NCBI RefSeq assembly: GCF_030814995.1
Contig: NZ_JAUSVX010000001.1
Span: 1,240,001 to 1,304,000, forward strand
DNA from: Labrys wisconsinensis
Lineage (GTDB): Bacteria > Pseudomonadota > Alphaproteobacteria > Rhizobiales > Labraceae
DNA: 64,000 nucleotides
Direction: 5' to 3'
Shown: piece after piece, positions 35,382 to 44,231 of the stretch
Layout: the number at the start of each line of letters is the position of its first letter
Numbering within the stretch: the stretch's first letter is position 1
Position numbers and translations under genes: made by a program
The notes under the pieces: generated by a model
Told to the model about the DNA's origin: nothing
The model's database searches: none
Seen by the model: only the letters and a program-made list of their open reading frames with translations

Positions 35382-35756
35382 TCAGGCGCCCTTCTTGGTG
35401 TCGGTGCGCTCGGCGATGCGGGCCGACTTGCCGCGGCGGTCGCGCAGGTAATAGAGCTTGGCGCGGCGCACCTTGCCGCGGCGCACCACCTTGATGGAAT
35501 CGATCATCGGCGAATAGAGCGGAAACACGCGCTCGACGCCCTCGCCGTAGGAGATCTTGCGGACGGTGAAGCTCTCCTGCAGGCCGCCGCCGTCGCGGGC
35601 GATGCAGACGCCCTCATAGGCCTGCACGCGGGTGCGCTCGCCTTCCTTCACCTTGACGTTCACGATCACCGTGTCGCCGGGCTGGAATTCCGGAATGTCC
35701 TTGCCGGCGGAGAGGCGTGCGACCTCTTCCTGCTCGATCGTCTGAATGAGGTTCAT
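35382..35756 (-). CDS. rplS: 50S ribosomal protein L19
   Basis: A 124-residue ribosomal protein of the large subunit, located at the interface with the 30S subunit. [36 protein letters not shown] and [17 protein letters not shown] are the L19 signature. A terminator closes it downstream. Normally it follows trmD directly; here two toxin-antitoxin genes lie between, and the 178 bases upstream of rplS probably hold its own promoter. The upstream frame to 35870 is not part of the gene. Confidence 0.97.
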   Translation of the reverse strand: MNLIQTIEQEEVARLSAGKDIPEFQPGDTVIVNVKVKEGERTRVQAYEGVCIARDGGGLQESFTVRKISYGEGVERVFPLYSPMIDSIKVVRRGKVRRAKLYYLRDRRGKSARIAERTDTKKGA

Positions 35757-35934
35757 CGTCTTGTCTCCGCGCGCACCGTTCGGGCGCATCTTGCTCTTGG
35801 TTGCCAGGGAAGGCGTGCCCATACGCGAATTGGCAGGGGAAGTCCATGGGCAAGTCGGCGAAGATCGCAAAAGGGATCAATCGGGCCGACCCGAGCGATC
35901 GGCGCGGGGCGGTTAGACCCGGTTCGTCGCGCGG

Positions 35935-36228
35935 TTAAGGGTCCTCATGCTCTCGATCCTCGGCGGGGTGCTTGATATTGAGGATGATGATTTCCTCGCC
36001 CGGCTCGTCGTGCATGTAGTAGATCAGGTAGCGATAGCGCCGCGTCACCACCTTTCTGACGTCCTCGGCGTTTTGCCGGCGCCCGGCGCGTGGAAACATC
36101 AATAGGGTTTGCAGGCGCTCGTAAATGGCGGCGCGGACGTTTCTCGCGGCTGAAGAGCTGCGTTCATTCAGATAGTCCGCAAGCTCATTGATGTTCTCGA
36201 TCGCCCGCGGCGTGAAGCGCAGCTTCAT
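35935..36228 (-). CDS. ParE-type toxin inserted between trmD and rplS
   Basis: A 97-residue basic protein of the RelE/ParE superfamily: RFTPRAIENINELADYL at the N-terminus, RLQTLLMFPRAGR, and RYRYLIYYMHDE in the middle, with a C-terminal hydrophobic strand ILNIKH. The ATG overlaps the antitoxin stop codon by four bases. It is the second gene of the pair. Its target (gyrase or mRNA) is not decided by sequence. Its position inside a conserved ribosomal block is unusual. Confidence 0.88.
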   Translation of the reverse strand: MKLRFTPRAIENINELADYLNERSSSAARNVRAAIYERLQTLLMFPRAGRRQNAEDVRKVVTRRYRYLIYYMHDEPGEEIIILNIKHPAEDREHEDP

Positions 36229-36455
36229 GCACCGAACCGGTCGAAGGCCGCGGCAATCTCCGCTTCACTGGCGAACTGGCGTCGACGAGCCTGGGCCCGG
36301 CTTTCCAGCACGTCCTGCAAATGGGTTGGGTCGATCGGCTCCGGCACCTCGAGATCGGCGCGGGTGAGCGCCAGGATCATCTCCGCGATATCGTCCTGGT
36401 CGCCCGGAGGCAGGCGGCTGACGGCTTCCAGGGCTTGTCGGAGCAGCTTGGTCAT
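36225..36455 (-). CDS. Antitoxin partner of the ParE-type toxin
   Basis: A 76-residue protein encoded immediately upstream of the toxin and overlapping it by four bases. It has a short N-terminal helical region (LLRQALEAVSRLPPGDQDDIAEMI) typical of small antitoxins found beside ParE toxins, followed by a charged C-terminus. No clear ribbon-helix-helix is seen, so the DNA-binding type is uncertain; the assignment rests mainly on position and size. Confidence 0.75.
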   Translation of the reverse strand: MTKLLRQALEAVSRLPPGDQDDIAEMILALTRADLEVPEPIDPTHLQDVLESRAQARRRQFASEAEIAAAFDRFGA

Positions 36456-36528
36456 GGTGCCACCATAGCGAATATGTGGTCATCGGCCAATTCGCTGGAT
36501 AGCCAGGCTCGCTGGCGTGGACGTGTCG

Positions 36529-37224
36529 CTACTCCGCCCCGCCCCGACGCCGAGCCCACAGGTCCGGCCGCCTCTCCCGCGTGATCCGTTCGGCCTGCTC
36601 GCGCCGCCAGGCGGCGATCCTGGCATGATGGCCCGAGCGCAGGATCTCGGGGATCTCGCGGCCCTCGAACAGGGGCGGGCGCGTATAGTGCGGATATTCG
36701 AGCAGGCCGTTCTCGAAGCTCTCCTCCTCGCCCGAGGCGTCCGCGCCCATCACGCCGGGCAGCAGCCGCACGCAGGCGTCGATCAGCGCCATCGCCGCGA
36801 GCTCGCCGCCGGAGAGGACGTAGTCGCCGATCGAGACCTCCTCCAGCCCCCGCGCCTCGATCACCCGCTCGTCGACGCCTTCGAAGCGGCCGCAGACGAT
36901 GACGGCGCCCGAGCCCGCTGCCAGGGCGCGGACGCGGGCCTGGGTCAGCGGCGCGCCGCGCGGCGACATCAGGAGGCGCGGCCGCTCGTCCGTGTCGGCG
37001 GCGTCGATCGCCGCCGCCAGCACGTCGGCCCGGATCACCATGCCCGGCCCGCCGCCCGCCGGCGTGTCGTCGACGGCGCGGTGGCGGCCCAGGCCGTGGT
37101 CACGGATGGTGCGGGCCTCGAGCGACCATTGGGCGCGCGCCAGCGCATCGCCGGCGAGCGAGATGCCGAGCGGCCCCGGGAACATCTCGGGATAGAGCGT
37201 CAGGATCGTGGCGCGCCAGCTCAT
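36529..37224 (-). CDS. trmD: tRNA (guanine-N1)-methyltransferase TrmD
   Basis: A 231-residue SPOUT methyltransferase making m1G37 in tRNA, needed to prevent frameshifting. The knotted SAM site is seen in [24 protein letters not shown]-like [14 protein letters not shown], and the [16 protein letters not shown] segment is diagnostic. The ATG overlaps the rimM stop codon as ATGA. In most bacteria rplS follows immediately; here the toxin-antitoxin pair intervenes about 70 bases later. Confidence 0.96.
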   Translation of the reverse strand: MSWRATILTLYPEMFPGPLGISLAGDALARAQWSLEARTIRDHGLGRHRAVDDTPAGGGPGMVIRADVLAAAIDAADTDERPRLLMSPRGAPLTQARVRALAAGSGAVIVCGRFEGVDERVIEARGLEEVSIGDYVLSGGELAAMALIDACVRLLPGVMGADASGEEESFENGLLEYPHYTRPPLFEGREIPEILRSGHHARIAAWRREQAERITRERRPDLWARRRGGAE

Positions 37225-37886
37225 CGGGCCGGCGGCCCGAGGCCGCGGCGCCGCGGCGCCGCAGGCTCGATATCGACCTGTCCCGCGGCCGGCGGCGGCT
37301 CGCCTTCGATCTCCGCCGGCGGCACGACGACGAGGCGCCCGCCCCGCACGTCCACTACCGGCACGGCGGCCTTGGTGAAGGGCAGGAACAGGCTGCGTCC
37401 GCCGTCGGACGGCTTGATCTCCAGGAGATCGCCGGCCCCGAAGTCGAACAGGGCCAGGACGGTGCCGAAGGCGTTGCCGTCGGCGGTCTCGGCCGTGAGG
37501 CCGATCAGGTCGGCGTGGAAGAACTCGTCCTCCTCCGCGTCGGCCTCGCCGAGAACGGCGCGCTCGACATGCAGGCGCAGGTTGGTCAGCGCCTCGGCCG
37601 CGGTGCGGTCCGAGATGCCCTTCACCCGGGCGACCAGCATGTCGTCCTTGAGCGGGCGCACCGAGACGAGCTCGAACACCCGTCCGGCCTCGGTCCGCAG
37701 CGGGCCATAGCCGGCGATGGCGGCGGGATCGCCCGTATGGGACTTCAGCCGCACCTCGCCCCGCACGCCATGCGCCGCGCCGAACACGCCGAGCAGCACC
37801 AGGTCTGGCCGCGGTGCCGCGGCAGCGGGCTCGCCCGTTTCGGGCGTGCCCGGCATCGGCCGGGACCGGGAGGGAGGGCGCGGCAT
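37221..37886 (-). CDS. rimM: Ribosome maturation factor RimM
   Basis: A 221-residue protein that binds ribosomal protein S19 in the 30S head during assembly. [19 protein letters not shown] marks the RimM N-terminal domain and a PRC-barrel domain follows (about residues 115-185, with [13 protein letters not shown]). The tail is proline- and alanine-rich and longer than usual. ATG 37886 is preferred to ATG 37856 because AAGGG lies close before it and no ribosome site precedes the second. It starts only nine bases after the rpsP stop codon and overlaps trmD by four bases, so the operon is tightly coupled. Confidence 0.94.
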   Translation of the reverse strand: MPRPPSRSRPMPGTPETGEPAAAAPRPDLVLLGVFGAAHGVRGEVRLKSHTGDPAAIAGYGPLRTEAGRVFELVSVRPLKDDMLVARVKGISDRTAAEALTNLRLHVERAVLGEADAEEDEFFHADLIGLTAETADGNAFGTVLALFDFGAGDLLEIKPSDGGRSLFLPFTKAAVPVVDVRGGRLVVVPPAEIEGEPPPAAGQVDIEPAAPRRRGLGPPAR

Positions 37887-37894
37887 CCGCGCCC

Positions 37895-38254
37895 TTACTC
37901 CGCCGCTTCGGCGGCGGCGGCCTTCTTGGCCTTCTCGGCGGCGCGCTCCTGCGCCTTCTTGCCGGGAACGGCCTTCTCCGGGTTGTTGCGGGCTTCGCGC
38001 TTCAGGAGGCCTTCGCCGTCGAAATAGCGCAGCACGCGGTCGGTCGGGGTCGCGCCCTTGCCGAGCCAGGCCTTGGCGGCGTCGAGGTCGACCGTCCACC
38101 GCGGCTTGTCGCCGTCCTTGGCCAGCATCGGGTCGTAGGTGCCGATCTTCTCGATGAAGCGGCCGTCGCGCGGCGAGCGCGAGTCGGCGACCACGACCGC
38201 ATAGAACGGGCGCTTCTTGGCGCCGCGGCGGGCGAGGCGGATCTTCAGGGACAT
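37895..38254 (-). CDS. rpsP: 30S ribosomal protein S16
   Basis: A 119-residue small-subunit protein. [18 protein letters not shown] and [23 protein letters not shown] are the S16 signature. The core ends near residue 80, followed by an Ala/Lys/Glu-rich tail to residue 119, as is common in alphaproteobacteria. It sits downstream of ffh across 49 bases and upstream of rimM by eight bases, the standard order. Confidence 0.97.
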   Translation of the reverse strand: MSLKIRLARRGAKKRPFYAVVVADSRSPRDGRFIEKIGTYDPMLAKDGDKPRWTVDLDAAKAWLGKGATPTDRVLRYFDGEGLLKREARNNPEKAVPGKKAQERAAEKAKKAAAAEAAE

Positions 38255-38303
38255 GGTGGTTCTCCGTTTGTCGTGTGGGTTCAGGGGAGGGAACGGGGCG
38301 GGG

Positions 38304-39863
38304 TCACTTCTTCTTGCCCCCGCCGAAGGGGAAGCCCGGCGGCAGGCCGCCGAGGCCGGGCAGGCCGGGGCCTCCCGGGAATTTCGCCGGCAGGCCAGGC
38401 CCGCCGAGGCCCGGGATCTTCGGCGGCAGGCCGCCTCCCGGCAGGCCGCCGGGCAGGCCGGGCGCGCCGCCCTTGCCGAGCTGTTCCAGCGCGCCGGGCG
38501 GGATCTGCGGCATGCCGCCGCCCATCCCGAACATCGAGGCCATCTTGCCGAGCGCGCCCTTCTTCGCCCCGCCCATGGACTTCATCATGTCGGCCATCTG
38601 GCGGTGCATCTTCAGGAGGCGGTTGATCTGCTCGGGCGAGGTCCCCGATCCCGCGGCGATGCGGCGCTTGCGGCTCGCCTTGAGGATGTCGGGGTTGCGC
38701 CGCTCCTTCGGCGTCATCGATTCGATGATCGCCCGCTGGCGCTTGAACACCTTGTCGTCGAGGTTGGCGCCGGCGATCTGGTCCTTGATCTTGCCCATGC
38801 CCGGCAGCATGCCGAGCACGCCGGACATGCCGCCGATCTTCTCCATCTGCAGCAATTGCTCGCGCAGGTCGTCGAGGTCGAAGGCGCCCTTCTGCATCCT
38901 GGCCGCCATCTTGGCGGCCTTCTCCGCGTCGATGCTCTCGGCCGCCTTCTCGACCAGCGAGACGATGTCGCCCATGCCGAGGATGCGGTTGGCGATGCGC
39001 TGGGGATGGAAATCCTCCAGCTGGTCGACCTTCTCGCCGACGCCGACCAGCTTGATCGGCTTGCCGGTGACCGCCCGCATCGACAGCGCCGCGCCGCCGC
39101 GCCCATCGCCGTCGAGGCGGGTGAGCACGATGCCGGTGATGCCGAGCCGGTTGTCGAAGGCGCGGGCGGTGTTGACCGCGTCCTGGCCGGTGAGGGCGTC
39201 GGCGACCAGCAGCACCTCGTGCGGGTTGGTCGCGGCCTTGACCTCGGCGGCCTCGGCCATCAGCGCCTCGTCGACCGTGGTGCGGCCGGCCGTGTCGAGC
39301 ATGACCACGTCGAAGCCGCCGAAGCGGCCGGCATCCATGGCGCGGCGGGCGATCTGCACGGCGCTCTGGCCGGCGACGATCGGCAGCACCTCGACGCCGA
39401 CCTGGCGGCCCAGAATGGCGAGCTGCTCCATCGCCGCCGGGCGGCGGGTGTCGAGCGAGGCCAGCAGCACCTTCTTCTTGTTGCGGTCGGTGAGGCGCTT
39501 GGCGATCTTGGCGGTGGTGGTGGTCTTGCCCGAGCCCTGCAGGCCGACCATCAGGATCGGCACCGGCGGCACGGCTTCGAGGTCGATGGTCTGGGCGTCC
39601 GAGCCCAGCGTCTCGATCAGCACGTCGTTGACGATCTTGACGACCATCTGCCCTGGCGTGACCGACTTCAGCACGTCGGCGCCGACGGCGCGGTTGCGCA
39701 CCTTGTCGGTGAAGCTGCGCACCACGTCGAGCGCCACGTCGGCCTCGATCAGCGCGCGCCGGATCTCGCGCATGGCCTCGGCCACGTCGCCCTCGGAGAG
39801 GGCGCCGCGCCGGGTCAGCTTGTCGAGCACGTCGGACAGACGTGAGGAAAGGCCATCGAACAT
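38304..39863 (-). CDS. ffh: Signal recognition particle protein Ffh (SRP54)
   Basis: A 519-residue GTPase that, with 4.5S RNA, brings inner-membrane proteins to the FtsY/Sec machinery. The N domain covers about 1-95, the G domain 100-295 with GLQGSGKTT at 107-115, DTAGRT and TRLDGD, and the M domain about 325-430, Met-rich with the RNA-binding [13 protein letters not shown]. It ends in an unusually long Gly/Pro-rich tail of about 80 residues, probably flexible. ATG 39863 is the family start; the upstream frame is not conserved. It begins the ribosomal block. Confidence 0.96.
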   Translation of the reverse strand: MFDGLSSRLSDVLDKLTRRGALSEGDVAEAMREIRRALIEADVALDVVRSFTDKVRNRAVGADVLKSVTPGQMVVKIVNDVLIETLGSDAQTIDLEAVPPVPILMVGLQGSGKTTTTAKIAKRLTDRNKKKVLLASLDTRRPAAMEQLAILGRQVGVEVLPIVAGQSAVQIARRAMDAGRFGGFDVVMLDTAGRTTVDEALMAEAAEVKAATNPHEVLLVADALTGQDAVNTARAFDNRLGITGIVLTRLDGDGRGGAALSMRAVTGKPIKLVGVGEKVDQLEDFHPQRIANRILGMGDIVSLVEKAAESIDAEKAAKMAARMQKGAFDLDDLREQLLQMEKIGGMSGVLGMLPGMGKIKDQIAGANLDDKVFKRQRAIIESMTPKERRNPDILKASRKRRIAAGSGTSPEQINRLLKMHRQMADMMKSMGGAKKGALGKMASMFGMGGGMPQIPPGALEQLGKGGAPGLPGGLPGGGLPPKIPGLGGPGLPAKFPGGPGLPGLGGLPPGFPFGGGKKK

Positions 39864-40114
39864 CAGGTTCGTCCCATTTGGAGGAAAGGCGTCCAACGCA
39901 AAACACGCCCGCGGGCGCATCGCGCTGGCGGGCGTTGGCCTCCGGCCTCGAGGGCCGGGCGGCGGATCGGACGTCTCACTCCGTCAAGAGTGCGGCTCCG
40001 ATAGGGGAAAGTCTGGCGAAAGTCAACGCAGAAGCCGTTTTGCTGGGTTCCCCGCGACTAGAATGGCAAGGAGGCCGCCAAGCGAACAAACAAAAGGAAT
40101 TTTGGCGCTATTGC

Positions 40115-40585
40115 CTACCTGTAGCCTCTATGAATCAAATATTCAGCTAACCCAAGGTAATCTTCGTCAGGGCTTTGCGGAGATTTGGAAGCACCCAGAA
40201 AGCGGTGAAGTGTAGATAAGTCCATTTTATCTAACTCCTGCTTGACAATGGATATAACTTCATCGTTGGTTCTGTCTTGCGTGGTGATTCCGAGGCGCCT
40301 AGCAATACTTACAAGCTTCCGCGTTTCCTTTGCCGAGCGAGGTGAGTCAAGTTTTGCGATAAGTGTTGATGCGCGAACCTTTGTATCCTCTTCCTCCCGC
40401 TTGTGCAGACGCTCTGGCGAAAGATCGGTCGGTGACCTTCTATTAAGCATCTCAAAAGCTATTCGTAGATGCTGGGCTTGTGGGTAACGCGCGAGTTCAC
40501 GCTGCGCCCAATCTATATCCTTCTTCGTATATCGCAAGGAAAGAAGAAGTAATTCTAATAGGAGTTCCTGGCCGCGCTTACTCAT
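40115..40585 (-). CDS. Unrecognised 156-residue protein encoded with a ParA-type ATPase
   Basis: A 156-residue, largely helical, charged protein with no family I recognise. It starts with a leucine-rich helix (LLLELLLLSLRY), continues with a basic helix pair and an acidic, Asp-rich linker near the C-terminus, and ends in LAEYLIHRGYR. Its ATG overlaps the ParA-like stop codon as ATGA, so the two are translationally coupled and probably act together. The DNA is visibly AT-richer than the surrounding ribosomal and LysR genes. No HTH or membrane segment is evident, so it is not a typical ParB. Function unknown; possible adaptor, effector or partition partner. Confidence 0.75.
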   Translation of the reverse strand: MSKRGQELLLELLLLSLRYTKKDIDWAQRELARYPQAQHLRIAFEMLNRRSPTDLSPERLHKREEEDTKVRASTLIAKLDSPRSAKETRKLVSIARRLGITTQDRTNDEVISIVKQELDKMDLSTLHRFLGASKSPQSPDEDYLGLAEYLIHRGYR

Positions 40586-41430
40586 AACCCAATCCGTGAC
40601 ATAAACTCAGCGCCGAGCTGATCAAACTCGTCCTTCACCCACCAGCGCGCATAGTCCGTCAGAAAAATCGGTTCTCCAGTTCGCGCGCCTTTTGGGTACG
40701 AGTCGGAGTGCCGAAGCTCGTTTGAAAATACCATCCAACCTTCGGCTGCAGCAACTGCGGCGACATCTCGGCGGCCTGCGTTATGCTCGGGTTTGGCGTG
40801 TTGTGGGTCGGAATCGGTGAAAATGATGCCTGCAATATCAAGCTGGTGCTGACCAAAGGATGCGTGGAATTCATTTATAGATCGCACAAGTAACGGAAGA
40901 CCAATGGCAGCTAAAAATTCCGGCTTTACAGGTATAAGGACATATCGACTCGATCGGTAAGCGGAGAGCGTAAGAATTGACTCCGTTGGAGCGCAGTCAA
41001 TCAATATCAAATCATATTTACTCGCGGTATCGGCGAGAAATTTAGCCAATAAGCGATCTTTCGAAGTCGGATTCTTCAAAGTCCACGCCAATTCAAGCCG
41101 CGATGGTATTAGATCGATAAAACTACCATCATTCCATGCCTTGACAGTTAATATTACATCTTCAGGTTTTAGTGGGCTTGGTGCAGATCTTCCGTGGAAA
41201 GCCGGTGTAAACTGCTCAAGAATTTCGACGACCGTTCCCTTGTTTCCGCGGATGTGGGAAAGATAATTCCGCGCGCCCATTAAGTATTGACTTGCATTCG
41301 CTTGTGGATCAAGATCTACGACGAGCACTTTCTTTGCTCTCTTAAAACTCGCAAACCAGGCTAAATTGAATGCCAGAGTGGTTTTGCCAACGCCACCCTT
41401 CATATTAATTAGTGAAACAGAAACAGTCAT
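40582..41430 (-). CDS. ParA/Soj family ATPase in an AT-rich island
   Basis: A 282-residue ParA-type ATPase. The deviant Walker A motif MKGGVGKTT lies at about residues 10-18, followed by the switch I-like DLDPQANAS, and Walker B in YDLILIDCAPTES. Such ATPases position plasmids, chromosomes or protein clusters. ATG 41430 begins MTVSVSLINMKGGVGKTT, the family start; a longer frame reaches 41457. There is no parB-like gene, no recognisable parS palindrome, and the partner is an unrecognised protein, so ordinary partition is unlikely. Low GC against neighbours suggests recent acquisition, for example as part of a mobile or defence island. Confidence 0.9.
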   Translation of the reverse strand: MTVSVSLINMKGGVGKTTLAFNLAWFASFKRAKKVLVVDLDPQANASQYLMGARNYLSHIRGNKGTVVEILEQFTPAFHGRSAPSPLKPEDVILTVKAWNDGSFIDLIPSRLELAWTLKNPTSKDRLLAKFLADTASKYDLILIDCAPTESILTLSAYRSSRYVLIPVKPEFLAAIGLPLLVRSINEFHASFGQHQLDIAGIIFTDSDPQHAKPEHNAGRRDVAAVAAAEGWMVFSNELRHSDSYPKGARTGEPIFLTDYARWWVKDEFDQLGAEFMSRIGL

Positions 41431-41585
41431 TTTGCGCCCCGAGCTTTCGAATAGCAATATATCAAGGCTGAGCGAATTAAAATAGATAGTTGCAATAGGA
41501 AATCTCGTTCGGGCCGCAGTGGGATGATATCCGCGAAGATGCAGTGCGGAGAGGATTTAGCAAGTCGTCCAGGGCCTATCGCGCA

Positions 41586-41885
41586 TCACATGCCCAGGTC
41601 CGGAACATAGAGGCAATAGGTATGGGTGTCCTCGCGCCCATAGGCGGAGCAGCGGTGGAAATGGCCGTCGGGCGAGTGCTTGACGGCGTCGTCGGTGAAG
41701 ACCTGCCCCGTCGCCACGATTCGCCAGCCGCCCGGCACGCGCACCACCGCATCGTCCTGGATCGGGCGGCAATCGCTGCCGTCGCAGCATTCGCTGTCAT
41801 AGGTCCAGCCGCTGGGCGCCTGGTGTGCGCCCGCCGGGCCAGGGAAGGCCAGCGCGGCTGCGAGGCAGAGAGCTGCCCGGATCAT
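41586..41885 (-). CDS. Small cysteine-rich secreted protein
   Basis: A 99-residue protein with a signal peptide (residues 1-20, ending PAGAHQ). The mature part is rich in cysteine and aromatic residues: SECCDGSDCRPI, then VKHSPDGHFHRCSAYG and a terminal TYCLYVPD. Five cysteines in the mature part suggest disulfide bonds in the periplasm. Similar small proteins recur in Hyphomicrobiales genomes but have no known function. The gene is in the divergent region opposite the LysR gene. Much longer reading frames overlap it on this strand and are not real. Confidence 0.75.
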   Translation of the reverse strand: MIRAALCLAAALAFPGPAGAHQAPSGWTYDSECCDGSDCRPIQDDAVVRVPGGWRIVATGQVFTDDAVKHSPDGHFHRCSAYGREDTHTYCLYVPDLGM

Positions 41886-41993
41886 CGGCGGCACCTTCGA
41901 CAGGAGGCGGCTGCGGGCTATTCTATCATGTCTCTGGCGTGGTTCTTGCTCCTCTCCCCGGCAACCCGCCACCCGTTTCGAAGGGGTTTTGCC

Positions 41994-42965
41994 ATGGGCA
42001 TTGCCGATCTCCGGTCCCTCGACGTCTCGCATCTGATGATCCTGCGTCAACTCTTGACGGACTGCAGCGTCACCCGGGTCGCCGAACGGCTCAACCTGCC
42101 CCAGCCCTCGGTCAGCCGGGTGCTGAAGCGCCTGCGCGGCGCCTTCTCCGATCCCCTCCTGGTGCGCAGCGGCTCGGGTTTCGTGCCGACCGAGCGCGGC
42201 ATCGCGGTGCGGGAGGCGGTCGCCGACGTCCTGCAGCGGCTGGACGGGATCGCGGCGGCGAAGACGGCCTTCGTGCCGGCGCAGTCGACGCGCGTGTTCT
42301 CGGTCGCCTGTGCCGACTGCCTCGCCGTCGCCCTGGTGCCGCGCATCATCGCCGCGGTGGCCGCGGCCGGCCCCGGTCTGCGGGTCAAGTTCCGCTCCAT
42401 CGATCCGGCCTTCGACGTGTTCGAGGCCCTGAAGGTCGGCGAGATCGACCTCGTCATCGACAACAGCCCGAGCCCGCCGGAAGGCCTGCGCCTGGCGCCG
42501 CTCTACGACGACGAGGTGGTGCTGATGATGCGGCGCGGGCATCCGGCCGCGACCGCCGGGCGCCCCTCCCTCGAGCATTACCTGACGCTGCAGCACCTGG
42601 CGCCGCATCCGAGCTCGCTGCGCGATGCCGGCCCGATCGACGGCGAGCTGGCGCGGGGTGGCTACCGGCGCATCATCCATGCGACCGTGCCCGAGTTCAA
42701 CCTCGTGCCCTATGTGCTGGCCGAGACCGACCTCGTCTTCACCACCGGCCGCCGCTTCGCCGAGCATCACGCCCGGCACCTGCCGATCGAGGTGGTGCCG
42801 GCCCCGCCCTTCTTCCCGGCCATGCGCTTCCACCAGCTTTGGCACGACCGGACACATTACAGCCCGGCCATCCGCTGGCTCCGCTCCGTGGTGATGCGGG
42901 CGATCCGGGAGACCGATGCCGTCGGCCCGGTCGAGGCCGCCCAGCGCCGACGCGCCCTGGCATAA
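41994..42965 (+). CDS. LysR-family transcriptional regulator
   Basis: A 323-residue LysR protein. The N-terminal helix-turn-helix (about residues 12-70) reads TRVAERLNLPQPSVSRVLKRLR; the C-terminal domain is a periplasmic-binding-like effector fold, ending in a basic tail. AAGGGG precedes ATG 41994. It lies upstream of the BMP transporter/ligase/creatininase operon on the same strand and separated by about 150 bases, so it is the best candidate regulator of that operon. The effector is probably an intermediate of the unknown catabolic pathway. Confidence 0.92.
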   Translation: MGIADLRSLDVSHLMILRQLLTDCSVTRVAERLNLPQPSVSRVLKRLRGAFSDPLLVRSGSGFVPTERGIAVREAVADVLQRLDGIAAAKTAFVPAQSTRVFSVACADCLAVALVPRIIAAVAAAGPGLRVKFRSIDPAFDVFEALKVGEIDLVIDNSPSPPEGLRLAPLYDDEVVLMMRRGHPAATAGRPSLEHYLTLQHLAPHPSSLRDAGPIDGELARGGYRRIIHATVPEFNLVPYVLAETDLVFTTGRRFAEHHARHLPIEVVPAPPFFPAMRFHQLWHDRTHYSPAIRWLRSVVMRAIRETDAVGPVEAAQRRRALA

Positions 42966-43118
42966 CCCGATTGATATGATCCCCTTATCGGCGGGCGATC
43001 TTCTCGAAGGCCTCGGCATCTGCCTAACATGTGGGCATGAGCGCGTTTTGATCACGCCTTGCCGCGAGCGGTGGGTATCGCCCGACGGCCCGCTCCAACC
43101 CGACAGAAGGGGGTGCAG

Positions 43119-44120
43119 ATGTCGATGTCCCGTCGCAATCTCTTGCAGGCTGCTCTGGCGGCCGCCGCCTTCGGCGGTCTCGGCGCCCGCACGGCCTTCG
43201 CCGCCGTCGCCAAGGTGGCGCTGGTGCTGCCGGGGTCGATCGCCGATGGCGGCTGGAACCAGGGTGCCTATGAGGGCCTGAAGGCGCTCGAGGCCAAGGG
43301 CTTCAAGACCGCCTTCACCGAGAACGTCGCCCAGGCCGCGATCCCGCAGGTCGTCCGCGGCTATGCCGATGACGGTTATGACCTTATCGTCGGCCACGGC
43401 TTCCAGTTCGGCAGCCTGTTCGCCGAGATCGCGCCCGATTATCCCAGCCAGAAATTCTTCGCCACCACCACCGCGCCCGGCGGCACCAAGGTCCCCGACA
43501 ACGCCCTCTATCTCGACTCCCGCTTCGCCCAGGTCGCCTATGCCGCCGGTGCGCTCGCGGCGCTGATGTCGGTGAAGAAGGGCGTCGGCGTGGTCGGCGG
43601 CGGCGACAACCCGACCCAGCAGGCGATGGTCAAGGCGTTCAAGGCCGGTGCCGTCGCCACCGTCCCCGGCCTCCAGGCCGCCGGCATCATCACCGGCGAC
43701 TACAATGACGCGGCCAAGGGGCGCGAGGCGGCCGACACCCTGATCGGCAACGGTGCCGACGTCATCTGGCACATCGCCGACCTCACCGGCATCGGCGCCA
43801 TCCAGGGCGCCGCGGCCAAGACGGGCGTCAAGATCATCGGCTCCAATGCCGACCAGATGGCGCTCGCTCCCGAGGCGATCGGCACCAGCTTCGCCGCCAA
43901 CAATGCCGGCATCGTCGAGGCGGTCGCCGGCATGGTCGCCGACGGCTCCTTCAAGGGCGGTGGCGCCTGGGCCCCGCCGGTCGATTTCCTCTGGCTCACC
44001 GTGGCGGGATCGGGGGCCTACAACGCCAAGGTCATCGACGAGAAGACCTGGGCGGCCTTCCAGGCGATCTGGAAGGACCTCAAGGACGGCAAGATCGACG
44101 TTGCCGCCGCCCTGAAGTGA
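43119..44120 (+). CDS. BMP-family ABC transporter substrate-binding protein
   Basis: A 333-residue lipoprotein-like or periplasmic binding protein of the Bmp/PnrA family (PF02608), which in studied members binds nucleosides or related heterocycles. A Tat/Sec-like signal SRRNLLQAALAAAAFGG leads to the mature protein; ADGGWNQGAYEGLK and GVVGGGDNPTQQAM are family blocks. ATG 43119 follows a GGGGG ribosome site. It heads a four-component importer with one ATPase and two permeases, followed by a ligase and a creatininase-family enzyme. The ligand is unknown. Confidence 0.9.
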   Translation: MSMSRRNLLQAALAAAAFGGLGARTAFAAVAKVALVLPGSIADGGWNQGAYEGLKALEAKGFKTAFTENVAQAAIPQVVRGYADDGYDLIVGHGFQFGSLFAEIAPDYPSQKFFATTTAPGGTKVPDNALYLDSRFAQVAYAAGALAALMSVKKGVGVVGGGDNPTQQAMVKAFKAGAVATVPGLQAAGIITGDYNDAAKGREAADTLIGNGADVIWHIADLTGIGAIQGAAAKTGVKIIGSNADQMALAPEAIGTSFAANNAGIVEAVAGMVADGSFKGGGAWAPPVDFLWLTVAGSGAYNAKVIDEKTWAAFQAIWKDLKDGKIDVAAALK

Positions 44121-44177
44121 CGCGGCGCACCGGGTCGCGCACATCCCGGCCCGGTCCGCTTCCCCTGCAATCCCACG

Positions 44178-44211
44178 GGACATCCCGGCCCGCCGCTCGG
44201 GCGGGATGTCC
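44178..44211 (+). promoter_or_regulatory. Intercistronic hairpin between the BMP binding-protein and ATPase genes
   Basis: GGACATCCCGGCCCG (44178-44192) pairs with CGGGCGGGATGTCC (44198-44211) over about 14 base pairs with one bulged G and a 5-base loop. No T-run follows, so protection of the upstream message or attenuation is more likely than full termination. The layout mirrors the hairpin at 10308-10339 in the other ABC operon. Confidence 0.6.
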
Positions 44212-44231
44212 GGCCTGACCGGCGAGGCACC

